The translations under genes were made by a program, and so were the position numbers. Positions 8,410 to 16,775 of a DNA stretch of 64,000 nt are shown one piece after another. The notes below the pieces were generated by a model that worked only from the letters and a program-made list of their open reading frames with translations, was not told the DNA's origin and did no database searches. Where the stretch lies: NCBI GenBank assembly GCA_001029295.1, contig LDXJ01000061.1, positions 124,001 to 188,000 of the forward strand. The letters are read 5' to 3'. Source of the DNA: Peptococcaceae bacterium CEB3 (lineage in GTDB: Bacteria > Bacillota > Desulfitobacteriia > Desulfitobacteriales > Desulfitobacteriaceae). The number at the start of each line of letters is the position of its first letter. Position 1 is the first letter of the stretch.

Positions 8410-9354
8410 ATGCTCAGTCATCTGCGGATTCCGGAACGCTTCCTGGGGACAAAAGGGCGTGTCGTTTCGTTGGCCGTCATCGTTATTCTGATCATCCTTC
8501 TTCCCCTCGTGGCCAATAGTTACGTCAAAGAAGTCATGACCAACGCCTTTTTCTATATGATCCTGGCCCTGGGACTCAACATCGTCATCGGGTATGCCGG
8601 GCTTGTGGATCTGGGCTACGCCGCTTTTTTCGCGGTGGGAGCCTATACCACCGGGGTTTTGACCAAAGCCGGGCTGAATTTCTGGTTGACTATCCCCATC
8701 ACCGTCATTTTTTCGCTGATAGCCGGAGTCGTCATCGGCGGACCGACTCTCAGACTGCGCAGCGACTACTTGGCCATTGTGACTTTGGGCTTCGGGGAAA
8801 TCACCCGGATCACGGCTCGCAACCTCAAAATAACGGGCGGCGCCAGCGGTCTGGTCGGCATCCGCAAGCCCAGTCTTTTCGGTTATCCGCTGACCCATGG
8901 CTCGGATTTCTATTACCTCTTTTTCATCCTGGTCGTTTTGGCCGCCATCGTCGCCTTCCGCTTGCATAATTCCAGGCTGGGGCGCGCCTGGCAGTATATC
9001 CGTGAAGACGAAGACGCCGCGGCAGCTATGGGGATTGACCCGGTACGGACCAAACTCTATGCCTACATGCTGGGAGCGGTCTTCGGCGGAGTGGCCGGAT
9101 CCTTCTTCGCCGTAAAGATGACCGCGGTATCCCCGGAAACTTTCGCTTTCACCCAATCGGCCATGATTCTGATGGCGGTCATTCTGGGAGGCATGGGTAA
9201 GCTCGCGGGGGCCATTTTGGGAGCACTGGTCTTAGTGCTGTTTCCCGAAGTTTTCCGGACCATCGGGCAGTCGCGTCAGCTGGTTTTCGGCATTGTCTTA
9301 ATTATCATTATGATCTTCAGGCCTCAAGGGCTGTGGCCACAGCGACGCGACTAA
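8410..9354 (+). CDS. livM: Liv-type ABC transporter permease
   Basis: Second membrane subunit, 314 residues. The motif NIVIGYAGLVDLGYAAFFAVGAY is diagnostic of LivM, as is the late REDEDAAAAMGIDPVRTKLYAY coupling loop. The FRPQGLWP C-terminus is also typical. It follows livH by three bases, giving near-coupled translation. Confidence 0.93.
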   Translation: MLSHLRIPERFLGTKGRVVSLAVIVILIILLPLVANSYVKEVMTNAFFYMILALGLNIVIGYAGLVDLGYAAFFAVGAYTTGVLTKAGLNFWLTIPITVIFSLIAGVVIGGPTLRLRSDYLAIVTLGFGEITRITARNLKITGGASGLVGIRKPSLFGYPLTHGSDFYYLFFILVVLAAIVAFRLHNSRLGRAWQYIREDEDAAAAMGIDPVRTKLYAYMLGAVFGGVAGSFFAVKMTAVSPETFAFTQSAMILMAVILGGMGKLAGAILGALVLVLFPEVFRTIGQSRQLVFGIVLIIIMIFRPQGLWPQRRD

Positions 9355-9399
9355 CTCCTGAGGAAAAAGGGCGCAAAATCGCAAAAGGAATGAAAAGGA

Positions 9400-10170
9400 A
9401 TGTCAATCTTAGAAGTCAACAAACTCACCTTGCGCTTTGGCGGCTTGACGGCCGTAAACGGCTTGAGCTTCCGGCTGGAAGAGCATGCCATCATGAGCTT
9501 GATCGGACCGAACGGTGCCGGCAAGACTTCCGCTTTCAACTGCCTTACCGGTTTTTACAAAGCCACGGAGGGGGAGATCCTGTTTCTGGGCCGGAGCATT
9601 ACGACGGCAAAACCCCACCGCATTACGAAGATGGGCATCGCCCGCACGTTCCAAAATGTGCGCCTGTTTAAGGACATGACGGTCTTGGAGAATGTGATGT
9701 CCGGGATGCACACCCGCTCCTCCGCCGGGATCTTGGCTGCTGTCCTGCGTCCCCCCAGTCAGGTCGCGGAGGAAAAGCGGATCCGGCAGGTGAGCCGGGA
9801 GTGCCTGGCCTTTGTCGGAATTGAAGACAGAGCGAACCGCCTGGCCCGGAGTCTGGCCTATGGCGATCAGCGCCGGGTGGAATGGGCGCGCGCTTTAGCC
9901 ACCCAGCCCAAACTCCTCCTCCTCGACGAGCCGGCGGCAGGATTGAACCGAGACGAAAAGAATCAATTGGTAGAACTCATCCAAAAGATCAGGAACACGC
10001 TGGGCATCACCGTTCTCCTCATCGAGCACGACATGGGTCTCGTCATGAAAGTCTCTGAAAAAATCGTCGTCATTGACTACGGAGAAAAAATTGCCGAGGG
10101 CACGGCCGAAGAAGTTAAAAACAATCCGCGCGTCATCGAGGCCTATCTCGGCAAGGAGGATGAGGAATGA
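9400..10170 (+). CDS. livG: Liv-type ABC transporter ATP-binding protein
   Basis: First ATPase of the importer, 256 residues. Walker A is GPNGAGKTS near residue 33, followed by the LivG-specific TGFYKATEGEI and GIARTFQNVRLF. The signature region here reads LAYGDQRRVEWARALA, with Walker B LLLLDEPAAGLN. The usual LSYGQQR is LAYGDQR, a mild variation within the family. The ATG at 9400 has AAAAGGA upstream. It overlaps livF by four bases. Confidence 0.93.
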   Translation: MSILEVNKLTLRFGGLTAVNGLSFRLEEHAIMSLIGPNGAGKTSAFNCLTGFYKATEGEILFLGRSITTAKPHRITKMGIARTFQNVRLFKDMTVLENVMSGMHTRSSAGILAAVLRPPSQVAEEKRIRQVSRECLAFVGIEDRANRLARSLAYGDQRRVEWARALATQPKLLLLDEPAAGLNRDEKNQLVELIQKIRNTLGITVLLIEHDMGLVMKVSEKIVVIDYGEKIAEGTAEEVKNNPRVIEAYLGKEDEE

Positions 10171-10883
10171 GCGAGATCGCCCTGGCGTTAAGCAACCTTG
10201 AAACATATTACGGCAAAATCCACGCTCTTAAAGGAATCAGTCTTGAAGTCCCTCAGGGCAAAATTGTTACCCTGCTCGGTTCGAATGGGGCCGGCAAGAG
10301 CACAACCCTCAAGACAATCTCCGGTTTGGTTCAGGCCGCCTCCGGCACCGTGGAGTTTTACGGCAGGAATATTACTAAAGAAAAGGCCCACAATATTGTC
10401 GCCATGGGGTTAATCCACGTGCCCGAAGGGCGCCGCATTTTTAAAGATTTAACCGTTAGGGAAAATGTTGAACTGGGCGGGTTCACCCTGAAAGACGAGA
10501 AATTGCGCAGAAAGCGCGTTGAACATGTCTTTGAGATTTTTCCCCGTTTGCGGGAGCGGCAGAAGCAAAGCGGAGGAACCCTTTCCGGGGGAGAACAACA
10601 GATGCTGGCCATCGGGCGGGCCATGATGACGGAACCGAAGGTTTTGCTTCTCGATGAGCCTTCCATGGGGCTGGCGCCGCTCATCGTCCAGGAAATCATG
10701 AGGATTATCCAGAAGTTAAACAGTGAAGGGACAACGGTGCTGCTGGTCGAACAGAATGCCAAGATCGCCCTGAAGCTGGCCGCTTACGGCTATGTTCTGG
10801 AAACCGGACAGATCGTGATGGACGGAGACAGCGCTCGTCTGCGCCAGGATGAACGCATTGTCAAAGCTTACCTCGGGGGTTGA
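10167..10883 (+). CDS. livF: Liv-type ABC transporter ATP-binding protein
   Basis: Second ATPase, 238 residues. Walker A GSNGAGKST, the LivF-typical HVPEGRRIFKDLTVRENVELG segment, signature LSGGEQQMLAIGRAMM and Walker B LLLDEPSMGLAPLI are all present. The ATGA overlap with livG indicates translational coupling. It completes the livKHMGF set. Confidence 0.94.
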   Translation: MSEIALALSNLETYYGKIHALKGISLEVPQGKIVTLLGSNGAGKSTTLKTISGLVQAASGTVEFYGRNITKEKAHNIVAMGLIHVPEGRRIFKDLTVRENVELGGFTLKDEKLRRKRVEHVFEIFPRLRERQKQSGGTLSGGEQQMLAIGRAMMTEPKVLLLDEPSMGLAPLIVQEIMRIIQKLNSEGTTVLLVEQNAKIALKLAAYGYVLETGQIVMDGDSARLRQDERIVKAYLGG

Positions 10884-10951
10884 GCGAGACAAAACCGGAA
10901 GCGAACGCGTCCGAGCGGAAAGCTTCAAAATATAACAGGACTTAGGGAAGA

Positions 10952-11719
10952 GTGGAGCAGATGGAATTTACAACAATCCACAGAAACACCACCCCGGTTA
11001 TGATCGTGGAGCAATTTCTTAAGAGCTTGGAGTCGGGTCAGCTGGTTCCGGGGCAAAAGCTGCCGCCGGAAAGGGAACTGGCCAGGATGTTCGGGGTGGG
11101 CCGCTCCTCAGTCAGAGAAGCCATCGGCATTCTCGTGGTCATGGGGTACTTGGAAGTGCTCCAGGGAAAAGGCACTTTTATCCGGCGTTCTTCGCCCAGT
11201 ATAGACTATAAATCCATTCCTTTGGAGAACCTGATCAGCCTGCTTCCGCTCTTCGACCTGATCGAAGCCCGAGAAATCCTGGAATTAGAGGCTGTCCGGC
11301 TGGCCGCCGAACGGGCGAACGATCAAGACTTGGAAAAAATGCGCCGGGCGATCCGCAGGCTGGAAGAGAGCGACGGGAACACCGAAAAATTCTATACAGC
11401 CGACGCGGAATTTCATGCCGCCATTGTGGACGCGACTGATAATTCCATGATCTGCCACATCCTCAAATCACTGGTCAGGCAAATTCACCATTTTAACGTC
11501 AAGTTCATGTTTACGTCGGAAGAAGCCAAGCAGCAGACGATCACCACAGCCAAGACAATCACCTCCTTCATCGCCCAAGGAGAAGGTGAAAAGGCACAAG
11601 ACTGGATGTATCGGCACCTCAATGAGGTGGACGGCTCCCTGAAAGACATAGTGGCCGAACGCAAGAAGCGGGGGGAACGGCTCAGCCTTTCCGTCTGGAC
11701 CGAAGACATTAATAGCTGA
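10952..11719 (+). CDS. FadR/GntR-family transcriptional regulator
   Basis: A 255-residue DNA-binding protein. The N-terminal winged helix shows LPPERELARMFGVGRSSVREAIGILVVMGYLEVLQGKGTF, the GntR/FadR signature, at about residues 33-75. The C-terminal FCD ligand domain has the helical EAREILELEAVRLAAERA start and a late AEFHAAIVDATDN segment with the conserved metal/ligand-binding D and H. It lies 68 bases after livF in the same orientation, so it probably controls the liv operon in response to a small acid or amino acid. The start is GTG 10952 or ATG 10961. Confidence 0.88.
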   Translation: MEQMEFTTIHRNTTPVMIVEQFLKSLESGQLVPGQKLPPERELARMFGVGRSSVREAIGILVVMGYLEVLQGKGTFIRRSSPSIDYKSIPLENLISLLPLFDLIEAREILELEAVRLAAERANDQDLEKMRRAIRRLEESDGNTEKFYTADAEFHAAIVDATDNSMICHILKSLVRQIHHFNVKFMFTSEEAKQQTITTAKTITSFIAQGEGEKAQDWMYRHLNEVDGSLKDIVAERKKRGERLSLSVWTEDINS

Positions 11720-11912
11720 ATCTTAACGGTCTGCGCCTTAGGTGTTGAGCAGGAGTCAGCGGCAGGCCCGCCTGGCAGAAACACCCCGACAGCGAAGTTG
11801 AAAACCCTAATGTCGAAAGCTCTCGATCGAAAATCCGAAAAGGAAGAGCGGAAAGGAGTGGGAGCCTCCCCCCTTGCCCGATAGCCAAGGCATCAGGGCT
11901 CCCCAACATATT

Positions 11913-12329
11913 ATGAAAAAGACTATAATCGCCATCCCGGCTGTCATCGTCATCCTCGTCGCCGCGGTCTTCTTCTGGCCGCGACAGCCGGCTCGCACTT
12001 CCGCCGGCCTGCCGGTGCAAGCCATTACCCCTCCCGGGCTCAAGCAAAAGATCGCCGAGGACAACGATTTTTTCATCTATTTCTATTCCCCGACCTGCCC
12101 CAAGTGCCTGAGTGCAGAACCATTGATCGCCAAGGCCCTTCAGGCGCACCCGGTCAAGCTCTTTGAGCTCAATGTCAAGGCTTACCCGGACGCCAAGACG
12201 GAATTTCAGGTTCCCGGGACACCTACGCTTTATCATTATGTGGACCACAAATTGGCTAAAGGTATTACCGGGGCCGGCATCTCTTACCAAGTCTACCTAG
12301 ACTTCTTTCGCCTTAATCCCGCACACTAA
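11913..12329 (+). CDS. Membrane-anchored thioredoxin-like protein
   Basis: A thioredoxin-fold protein of about 138 residues with an N-terminal anchor (MKKTIIAIPAVIVILVAAVFFW). The redox motif is FYSPTCPKCLSAEP, a CPKC active site, and the cis-proline segment is VPGTPTLYHYVD, as expected for a functional thioredoxin fold. The domain probably faces outside and could reduce or form disulfides in exported proteins. The ATG at 11913 starts the charged signal; a TTG at 11874 is an alternative start closer to AGGAG. It is the last gene of the plus-strand block. Confidence 0.75.
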   Translation: MKKTIIAIPAVIVILVAAVFFWPRQPARTSAGLPVQAITPPGLKQKIAEDNDFFIYFYSPTCPKCLSAEPLIAKALQAHPVKLFELNVKAYPDAKTEFQVPGTPTLYHYVDHKLAKGITGAGISYQVYLDFFRLNPAH

Positions 12330-12493
12330 AAGAGGTCAGGTGATGCGAAGCGAATAGCAGGTTGTCGAAAAAGACCTGGCGCCTGATCTCCGTATATCAA
12401 ATAGTTCTCCTGCAGGGTTCTGAGCGTTGCGGCGTATCCTTTTGATGTGGGACATATTTCAAGTCACGCAGTCACGTATTTCACCAACGGTCC

Positions 12494-12765
12494 TCACCGA
12501 GGAGAGTGCTGCTCAGAGTAAATTGCTTGGTTAATCCAAGAACGCAGAAGGGTTTGATAGGGAATATCCTTCCTTGCGGCGATATCCTTGACTGCGCGAA
12601 TTTGATCTTCGCGGAGCCTGAGGCTGACCATTTTTAGACGTTTTTTCGCCCGGTTCTTTATATCTTCTGTCAGTTCAGGACTAGGTTCTAAAACTTCACT
12701 TTCCAGTTCATCCAAGACGTCAGCGGCACTGTGGATATCCCAATAAGCGGCTTCATCCCTTCGTC
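12494..12765 (-). pseudogene. CopG/BrnA-type antitoxin, 5' end lost
   Basis: The frame encodes EAAYWDIHSAADVLDELE, then a ribbon-helix-helix-like LKMVSLRLREDQIRAVKDIAARKDIPYQTLLRSWI, the usual form of CopG/BrnA-family antitoxins. These normally begin with a short leader just before the acidic segment; here no start codon or ribosome binding site is present. The sequence upstream in the same frame is antisense-like filler over a macro-domain fragment. No partner toxin gene lies beside it. It is best read as a truncated remnant joined to foreign DNA near 12756-12765. Confidence 0.6.
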
Positions 12766-12932
12766 GAAAAAGCCAATCCGGGCGTGATTGCCGCCTCGCC
12801 CGTCGCAATCGGCCCGAATTTATCACAGGCGACTTGCAGTTCACGTACTCCCGTCGCTTTGAATATAGCTCCGCAAACGCCGCCCATAGCGAATTCGGTA
12901 TTCGCGGCGTTGACGATAGCGTCAACTTTCAT
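12753..12932 (-). pseudogene. Macro-domain (ADP-ribose-binding) protein, N-terminal fragment
   Basis: From ATG 12932 the minus strand encodes VDAIVNAANTEFAMGG, VCGAIFKATGVREL and GPIATGEAAITPG, the first half of a macro domain including the ADP-ribose-binding NAAN loop. The glycine run is one residue shorter than the usual GGG. The reading frame stops after 59 codons, where the sequence passes into the antitoxin fragment in another frame, so the second half of the domain is missing. The adjacent end of the BREX island suggests this is a scar of insertion or deletion. Confidence 0.7.
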
Positions 12933-12983
12933 CTTCGTTAGGTCGTTAGACTATGGTAACTCTAAAGGCATAATGTCGCCACG

Positions 12984-13184
12984 TTACTCAAACAATGTAC
13001 AGCCTTGCGATTTGAAGTCCTCTATCTTCGCCAACAAATCCTCAACCGATATGTCAAGGTGAGCGGCAAGGCACTTTATGCAAAAATACTTTGTAATCTT
13101 TCTGCCGTGGAACTTCATGTTAAGCCCGACCGTGTTTTTGTCAAGTTGGCTTTCGCACAGGCAACATTTAATAGGTTTCTCCAC
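12984..13184 (-). CDS. Small zinc-binding protein coupled to brxL
   Basis: A protein of 66-69 residues with two cysteine pairs (CCLCESQL near residue 10 and FCIKCLAAHL near residue 38), probably one zinc ribbon, followed by an amphipathic helix (ISVEDLLAKIEDF) and a QGCTLFE end. An AGGTGG site lies five bases before the GTG at 13184, whose G is the last base of the brxL TAG stop; an upstream GTG at 13193 is the alternative. This termination-reinitiation junction suggests it is made together with the BREX proteins. I do not know a defined function; a regulatory or adaptor role is only an inference. Confidence 0.65.
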   Translation of the reverse strand: MEKPIKCCLCESQLDKNTVGLNMKFHGRKITKYFCIKCLAAHLDISVEDLLAKIEDFKSQGCTLFE

Positions 13185-14689
13185 TAATCCCACCTCACTG
13201 TGTATGTCGAAAAGCCAAGATTGCCGTCCGGAAACATACCCGGATTAACAAATCTCATCTGTTTCAATACCGTTTCCTGCATACTCTTAGCGGGTGTCAA
13301 GCAGTACTTATCGAACTCTTGCTTAAATTTGGTAGTGTGAATAAGAGTACTGTCAGCGTGCGGGAAGAACAGTTTCAAATACGCAGTGCAGAGACGGAAC
13401 ACCGCCTCTTTTTCACGCCCAGACGTGTCCCCGGTTGCAGCTTTAACATCAATTAGCTCCTCGACCATTCCGCGATACTTCATAGTTTCGGACGTAGCTC
13501 TGAGCAGATGCATAATCTCAGTGAAGTATTCGGAGTTCAATGCCCAGTCGTTAATAAACATTCTCGGTGACAACGCGGGGACAAATTGTCCGGGGACAAA
13601 ACCGTGTATCCTCTGCAACAAAGCACTATCACGGAAGATTGGGTTAATGTCGCCAATCATATCTTTATCGCTGTCCATATTCTCATAAGCGATGTTGCCA
13701 AGGAAGACAATGCCAGCCTCACCGTCTATACGTGTGCCGCCAACGGTTACATAACCGTCCTCCATATAGCCTTTCAGTATGCCAGCCATTTCTTTATCAT
13801 TGGCGAACTCAACGGACTTAATTTCGTCAACAGCGATGAAATCATTGCAGGTTACCAGTCCTTTGGCTCTCGCACCGGGGCGGCGGTCGATAAACAGCAT
13901 AGTACGACTTACTTGACCACCTGTTAGAAGCCACCCGTATTTACTGATTTTGCCAAACAGATACGACTTACCCGTTTGCTGCGGTGCAAGTTCGATAAGG
14001 TTAATGCGTGGCTGTATGAACGGAAGTAAGCGGGTCAGCATCGTATGCTTCGCTTTCCAAATATCGCGTTCAATCCAGCCTTTACGGGCAAAGCCGTCCG
14101 GGTTATAGTCGATTGCTCCGAGCACAATACCCATCCACTCTTCGACTTCAAAATGGCTTCTTGCATCGCGGAAATCGTCGAGGCTTACTTTATATGGACA
14201 GAAATTTTTGAAGTCGAGCAAGGTAAAACGACCGTTTTTCTTACCACCCTCCGGAGGCATATAGCCTAGCTTAATTAACCCCCATCCACCGGCTTCACCG
14301 ATAAGCTCGTCTTTAATTCTGTTCCACACATAGTCCTCTATTATGGTGTGGGAATGCGTAAAGCCGAGCGATGGTATTTCAAAGCTGTAATAGTTCGAGT
14401 TGGAATTAAAAGACACATTGACCTTGGCGAGAAACGGGCGAGTTTCTCCGTTTGTCCGCGCTTCATCTTCAAGTCTCTCTTTTTCAGTGCGCGGCGGTAT
14501 TATCGTTGCAACATACTCGCTGAGAACGTCGATGTTATCCACCGCTCCGTCAGAACCGGTTCTGCGTTTCAGAATCCAGTCACGGAGGAAAGCCTCGATT
14601 TTTGCCGCTTTGAACATTGACATCACAGAAGGGTCTTTGAAAACCGTGGTGGAGGGGAAATACTCCCTCAGTCTATTAACATCATACAT
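13184..14689 (-). CDS. brxL: BREX system Lon-related ATPase BrxL (type 4 form)
   Basis: Last core gene of the BREX phage-defence locus. It has 501 residues. A P-loop reads APQQTGKSYLFGKIS near residues 235-248, and a Walker B-like segment NDFIAVDEIKSV lies about 50 residues later, followed by a RRPG...DEI...GD block. This is the AAA+ core of BrxL, which forms DNA-binding rings. The S16 Lon protease domain found at the C-terminus of longer type 1 BrxL proteins is not visible. It starts 14 bases after the pglZ stop and ends overlapping the small zinc-binding gene. Confidence 0.82.
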   Translation of the reverse strand: MYDVNRLREYFPSTTVFKDPSVMSMFKAAKIEAFLRDWILKRRTGSDGAVDNIDVLSEYVATIIPPRTEKERLEDEARTNGETRPFLAKVNVSFNSNSNYYSFEIPSLGFTHSHTIIEDYVWNRIKDELIGEAGGWGLIKLGYMPPEGGKKNGRFTLLDFKNFCPYKVSLDDFRDARSHFEVEEWMGIVLGAIDYNPDGFARKGWIERDIWKAKHTMLTRLLPFIQPRINLIELAPQQTGKSYLFGKISKYGWLLTGGQVSRTMLFIDRRPGARAKGLVTCNDFIAVDEIKSVEFANDKEMAGILKGYMEDGYVTVGGTRIDGEAGIVFLGNIAYENMDSDKDMIGDINPIFRDSALLQRIHGFVPGQFVPALSPRMFINDWALNSEYFTEIMHLLRATSETMKYRGMVEELIDVKAATGDTSGREKEAVFRLCTAYLKLFFPHADSTLIHTTKFKQEFDKYCLTPAKSMQETVLKQMRFVNPGMFPDGNLGFSTYTVRWD

Positions 14690-14703
14690 TTATGTCGCCC
14701 TCC

Positions 14704-16773
14704 TCAAATAAGACCTTCGAACTCGTCGACGACTTCGGCGGTAGTCTTTTTACCGAGTTGTTTTGGCACGGCGGTCACAGTATTGCGGGTGAATACAACC
14801 ACAGGAACGAGCCGTTCCTCAAGCGTTGCACCACCGTGCAACTCATACAGCTTGCCTCCCATTTTCGGTAACCGATTATAGCCACGCACAATCCAGTACG
14901 TTTCTTTTCTGTCGGGAAAGTATTCACTCTCAAATTCCGGTGGTCGTGTAGCTCCTTGTGGGGCAAGGGAATAGCGCCAATCATTTGGCTGACCGTTCCG
15001 ACTCGTATCCCAAGGTAGCGTTGTTCCCTTGTTTTCATTACGAGCAATTACCGCAAGGCGAGTAGCTCCGTGATCAGCTGTCACGACAACTCGGGTAAAA
15101 CGAGTAAGACCATCAGCGATACGATTCATAATCTCAGTTTCAAACACGCGTAGCGTTTCCGCAAAATTACGCTCCGGTGTGCAAACTTCGTGTTTTGCTG
15201 CTCCGTTGTGAACGATGTTATCGACACTCTTTATTTCAGGCAGTGTCCGTGCTTCATCCCATTTTATCGGGTTAAAAACGGTTTCAGTAGGCAGTTTGGC
15301 GGTTACGATAGCTTGTGATTCTATGTTCATAGCACGCCGCTTTGCCAGAGCAAGCAAAAGCGGCATATACTCCGCACCCATCGCATCTACTACGATTAAC
15401 GCAACATCAGATTGCGTCTGCAACTCGCCCATTAATGCATCACGCGTAGGATATACTTTGGGAACGACAAGGTCGTAAGCCCGTTTGACAAAATTGTCAG
15501 TAATGCTGTTTGAAATCTTAAACGTGCGGTATTCTTTGAAGTACGCCGTTGTTGCTTCATCGTCATAGTCAAAGACGCTAGAAGAATAATCTGCGAGCGT
15601 CGGAAAAAGTTCTCCGTACTGCTTTGGTAGACCATATGTTAAGTCTTCCGTAGAGGCTCGGCGCACTATTTCAATGCGTTCTGCGTTTGTACCGCAGTTA
15701 AGGAATTGCAAGGCATCTTTGTTGTCCTTCGTTTGTCCGATAAATTCTACAATGAACGATTCATAATTTGAACCGATGGCTTTGAGTGCTTCCGCGCGTT
15801 CCAAGACGTACTTTTTCGCATTCATATCTGAAAGCACCGTTATTGCGGTGTCTACGACATACTTCCATAATAAGTTGTCGTGGGTAACCTCACCTGATAT
15901 TGTTATTCCGATATACGAATCGCCCGGTAGCCGTCTCCGTAACGACCATATATGCGCCGACCATAAGCTGTCTGCTGGCAGTTCAAGCAGACGTTTCAGT
16001 GCAAGACGTGTATTGATATTGTGCGAGCCGAAAATGTTCTCAAGATAAATTTCCGCGCCTTGTCCGCTCTCAGATGACTTGGAAAGCAATAGCTCCAAAG
16101 CGCTATTTTCCAAATCGGCATCTATGCCGTAACGCCGTGCCGCAACCTCACGGGTATTAAGCACAAACGGAACCGCATTACCTATACCCGCTTGTTCACT
16201 AGTTAAACCCGTTAGAATAAGCGTGTAGTTTCCGGACGGTTCAAATTGATTTATCTGACCGAGTAATTTTTTGTAACCAACGATGCCGCCTGTTTTCACC
16301 CATTTATCTGAATATGCCTGAACATAGAGCGGAGTGAGTTCCTCTTCGATTCCCTCTATGGTTACGACACTACGAGACTCCGCATAACGTGGGGCAAAGT
16401 CTAATTTGCTGTGAACGGACAACAAATAATCTGCATTCAGCGTATTACCGTCAAGCCTATTGCGAAGCTCTGACGTAAACGCTGTTACGCCCTCCGCATT
16501 AAGCAACGCCAAATATGCGTCGAGTCCGGTTACTAAGGCGCGACCATTTAGTGCTTGGATTTTTGCATCGACCACACTCATCAGCACATTCGGCATAGGT
16601 AGCCGCATGTCATTGTCAGAGAGACAATCTGCCACCCTAACAACGGTTGCGCCTTGACTTTTATGATGGTTCAGCAACTGTGCCGCCGTAGTATTGTTCG
16701 GGTATACAATGACACGGGGGGCATTAGGATTGCTGAATGTCACTTGGAAATACCTGTTAAGTGTATATGCCAT
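14704..16773 (-). CDS. pglZ: BREX system phosphatase-fold protein PglZ
   Basis: The signature protein of all BREX systems, 689 residues. The alkaline-phosphatase-superfamily core is visible as ALIVVDAMGAEYMPLL (about residues 458-473) and VVVTADHGATRLAV (about 562-575), with the metal-binding aspartates and histidine retained. The N-terminal 450 residues form the helical region typical of the BREX-4 variant. It directly follows brxC (two bases between) and precedes brxL. Type 4 systems lack the PglX methyltransferase, and none is seen here. Confidence 0.88.
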   Translation of the reverse strand: MAYTLNRYFQVTFSNPNAPRVIVYPNNTTAAQLLNHHKSQGATVVRVADCLSDNDMRLPMPNVLMSVVDAKIQALNGRALVTGLDAYLALLNAEGVTAFTSELRNRLDGNTLNADYLLSVHSKLDFAPRYAESRSVVTIEGIEEELTPLYVQAYSDKWVKTGGIVGYKKLLGQINQFEPSGNYTLILTGLTSEQAGIGNAVPFVLNTREVAARRYGIDADLENSALELLLSKSSESGQGAEIYLENIFGSHNINTRLALKRLLELPADSLWSAHIWSLRRRLPGDSYIGITISGEVTHDNLLWKYVVDTAITVLSDMNAKKYVLERAEALKAIGSNYESFIVEFIGQTKDNKDALQFLNCGTNAERIEIVRRASTEDLTYGLPKQYGELFPTLADYSSSVFDYDDEATTAYFKEYRTFKISNSITDNFVKRAYDLVVPKVYPTRDALMGELQTQSDVALIVVDAMGAEYMPLLLALAKRRAMNIESQAIVTAKLPTETVFNPIKWDEARTLPEIKSVDNIVHNGAAKHEVCTPERNFAETLRVFETEIMNRIADGLTRFTRVVVTADHGATRLAVIARNENKGTTLPWDTSRNGQPNDWRYSLAPQGATRPPEFESEYFPDRKETYWIVRGYNRLPKMGGKLYELHGGATLEERLVPVVVFTRNTVTAVPKQLGKKTTAEVVDEFEGLI

Positions 16774-16775
16774 CG

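Noticed and set aside
7777-9156. 459-codon minus-strand frame across livH and livM
   Set aside because: It is the antisense shadow of two conserved permease genes; its composition (rich in Asp, Glu, Gly, His) reflects antisense of membrane helices.
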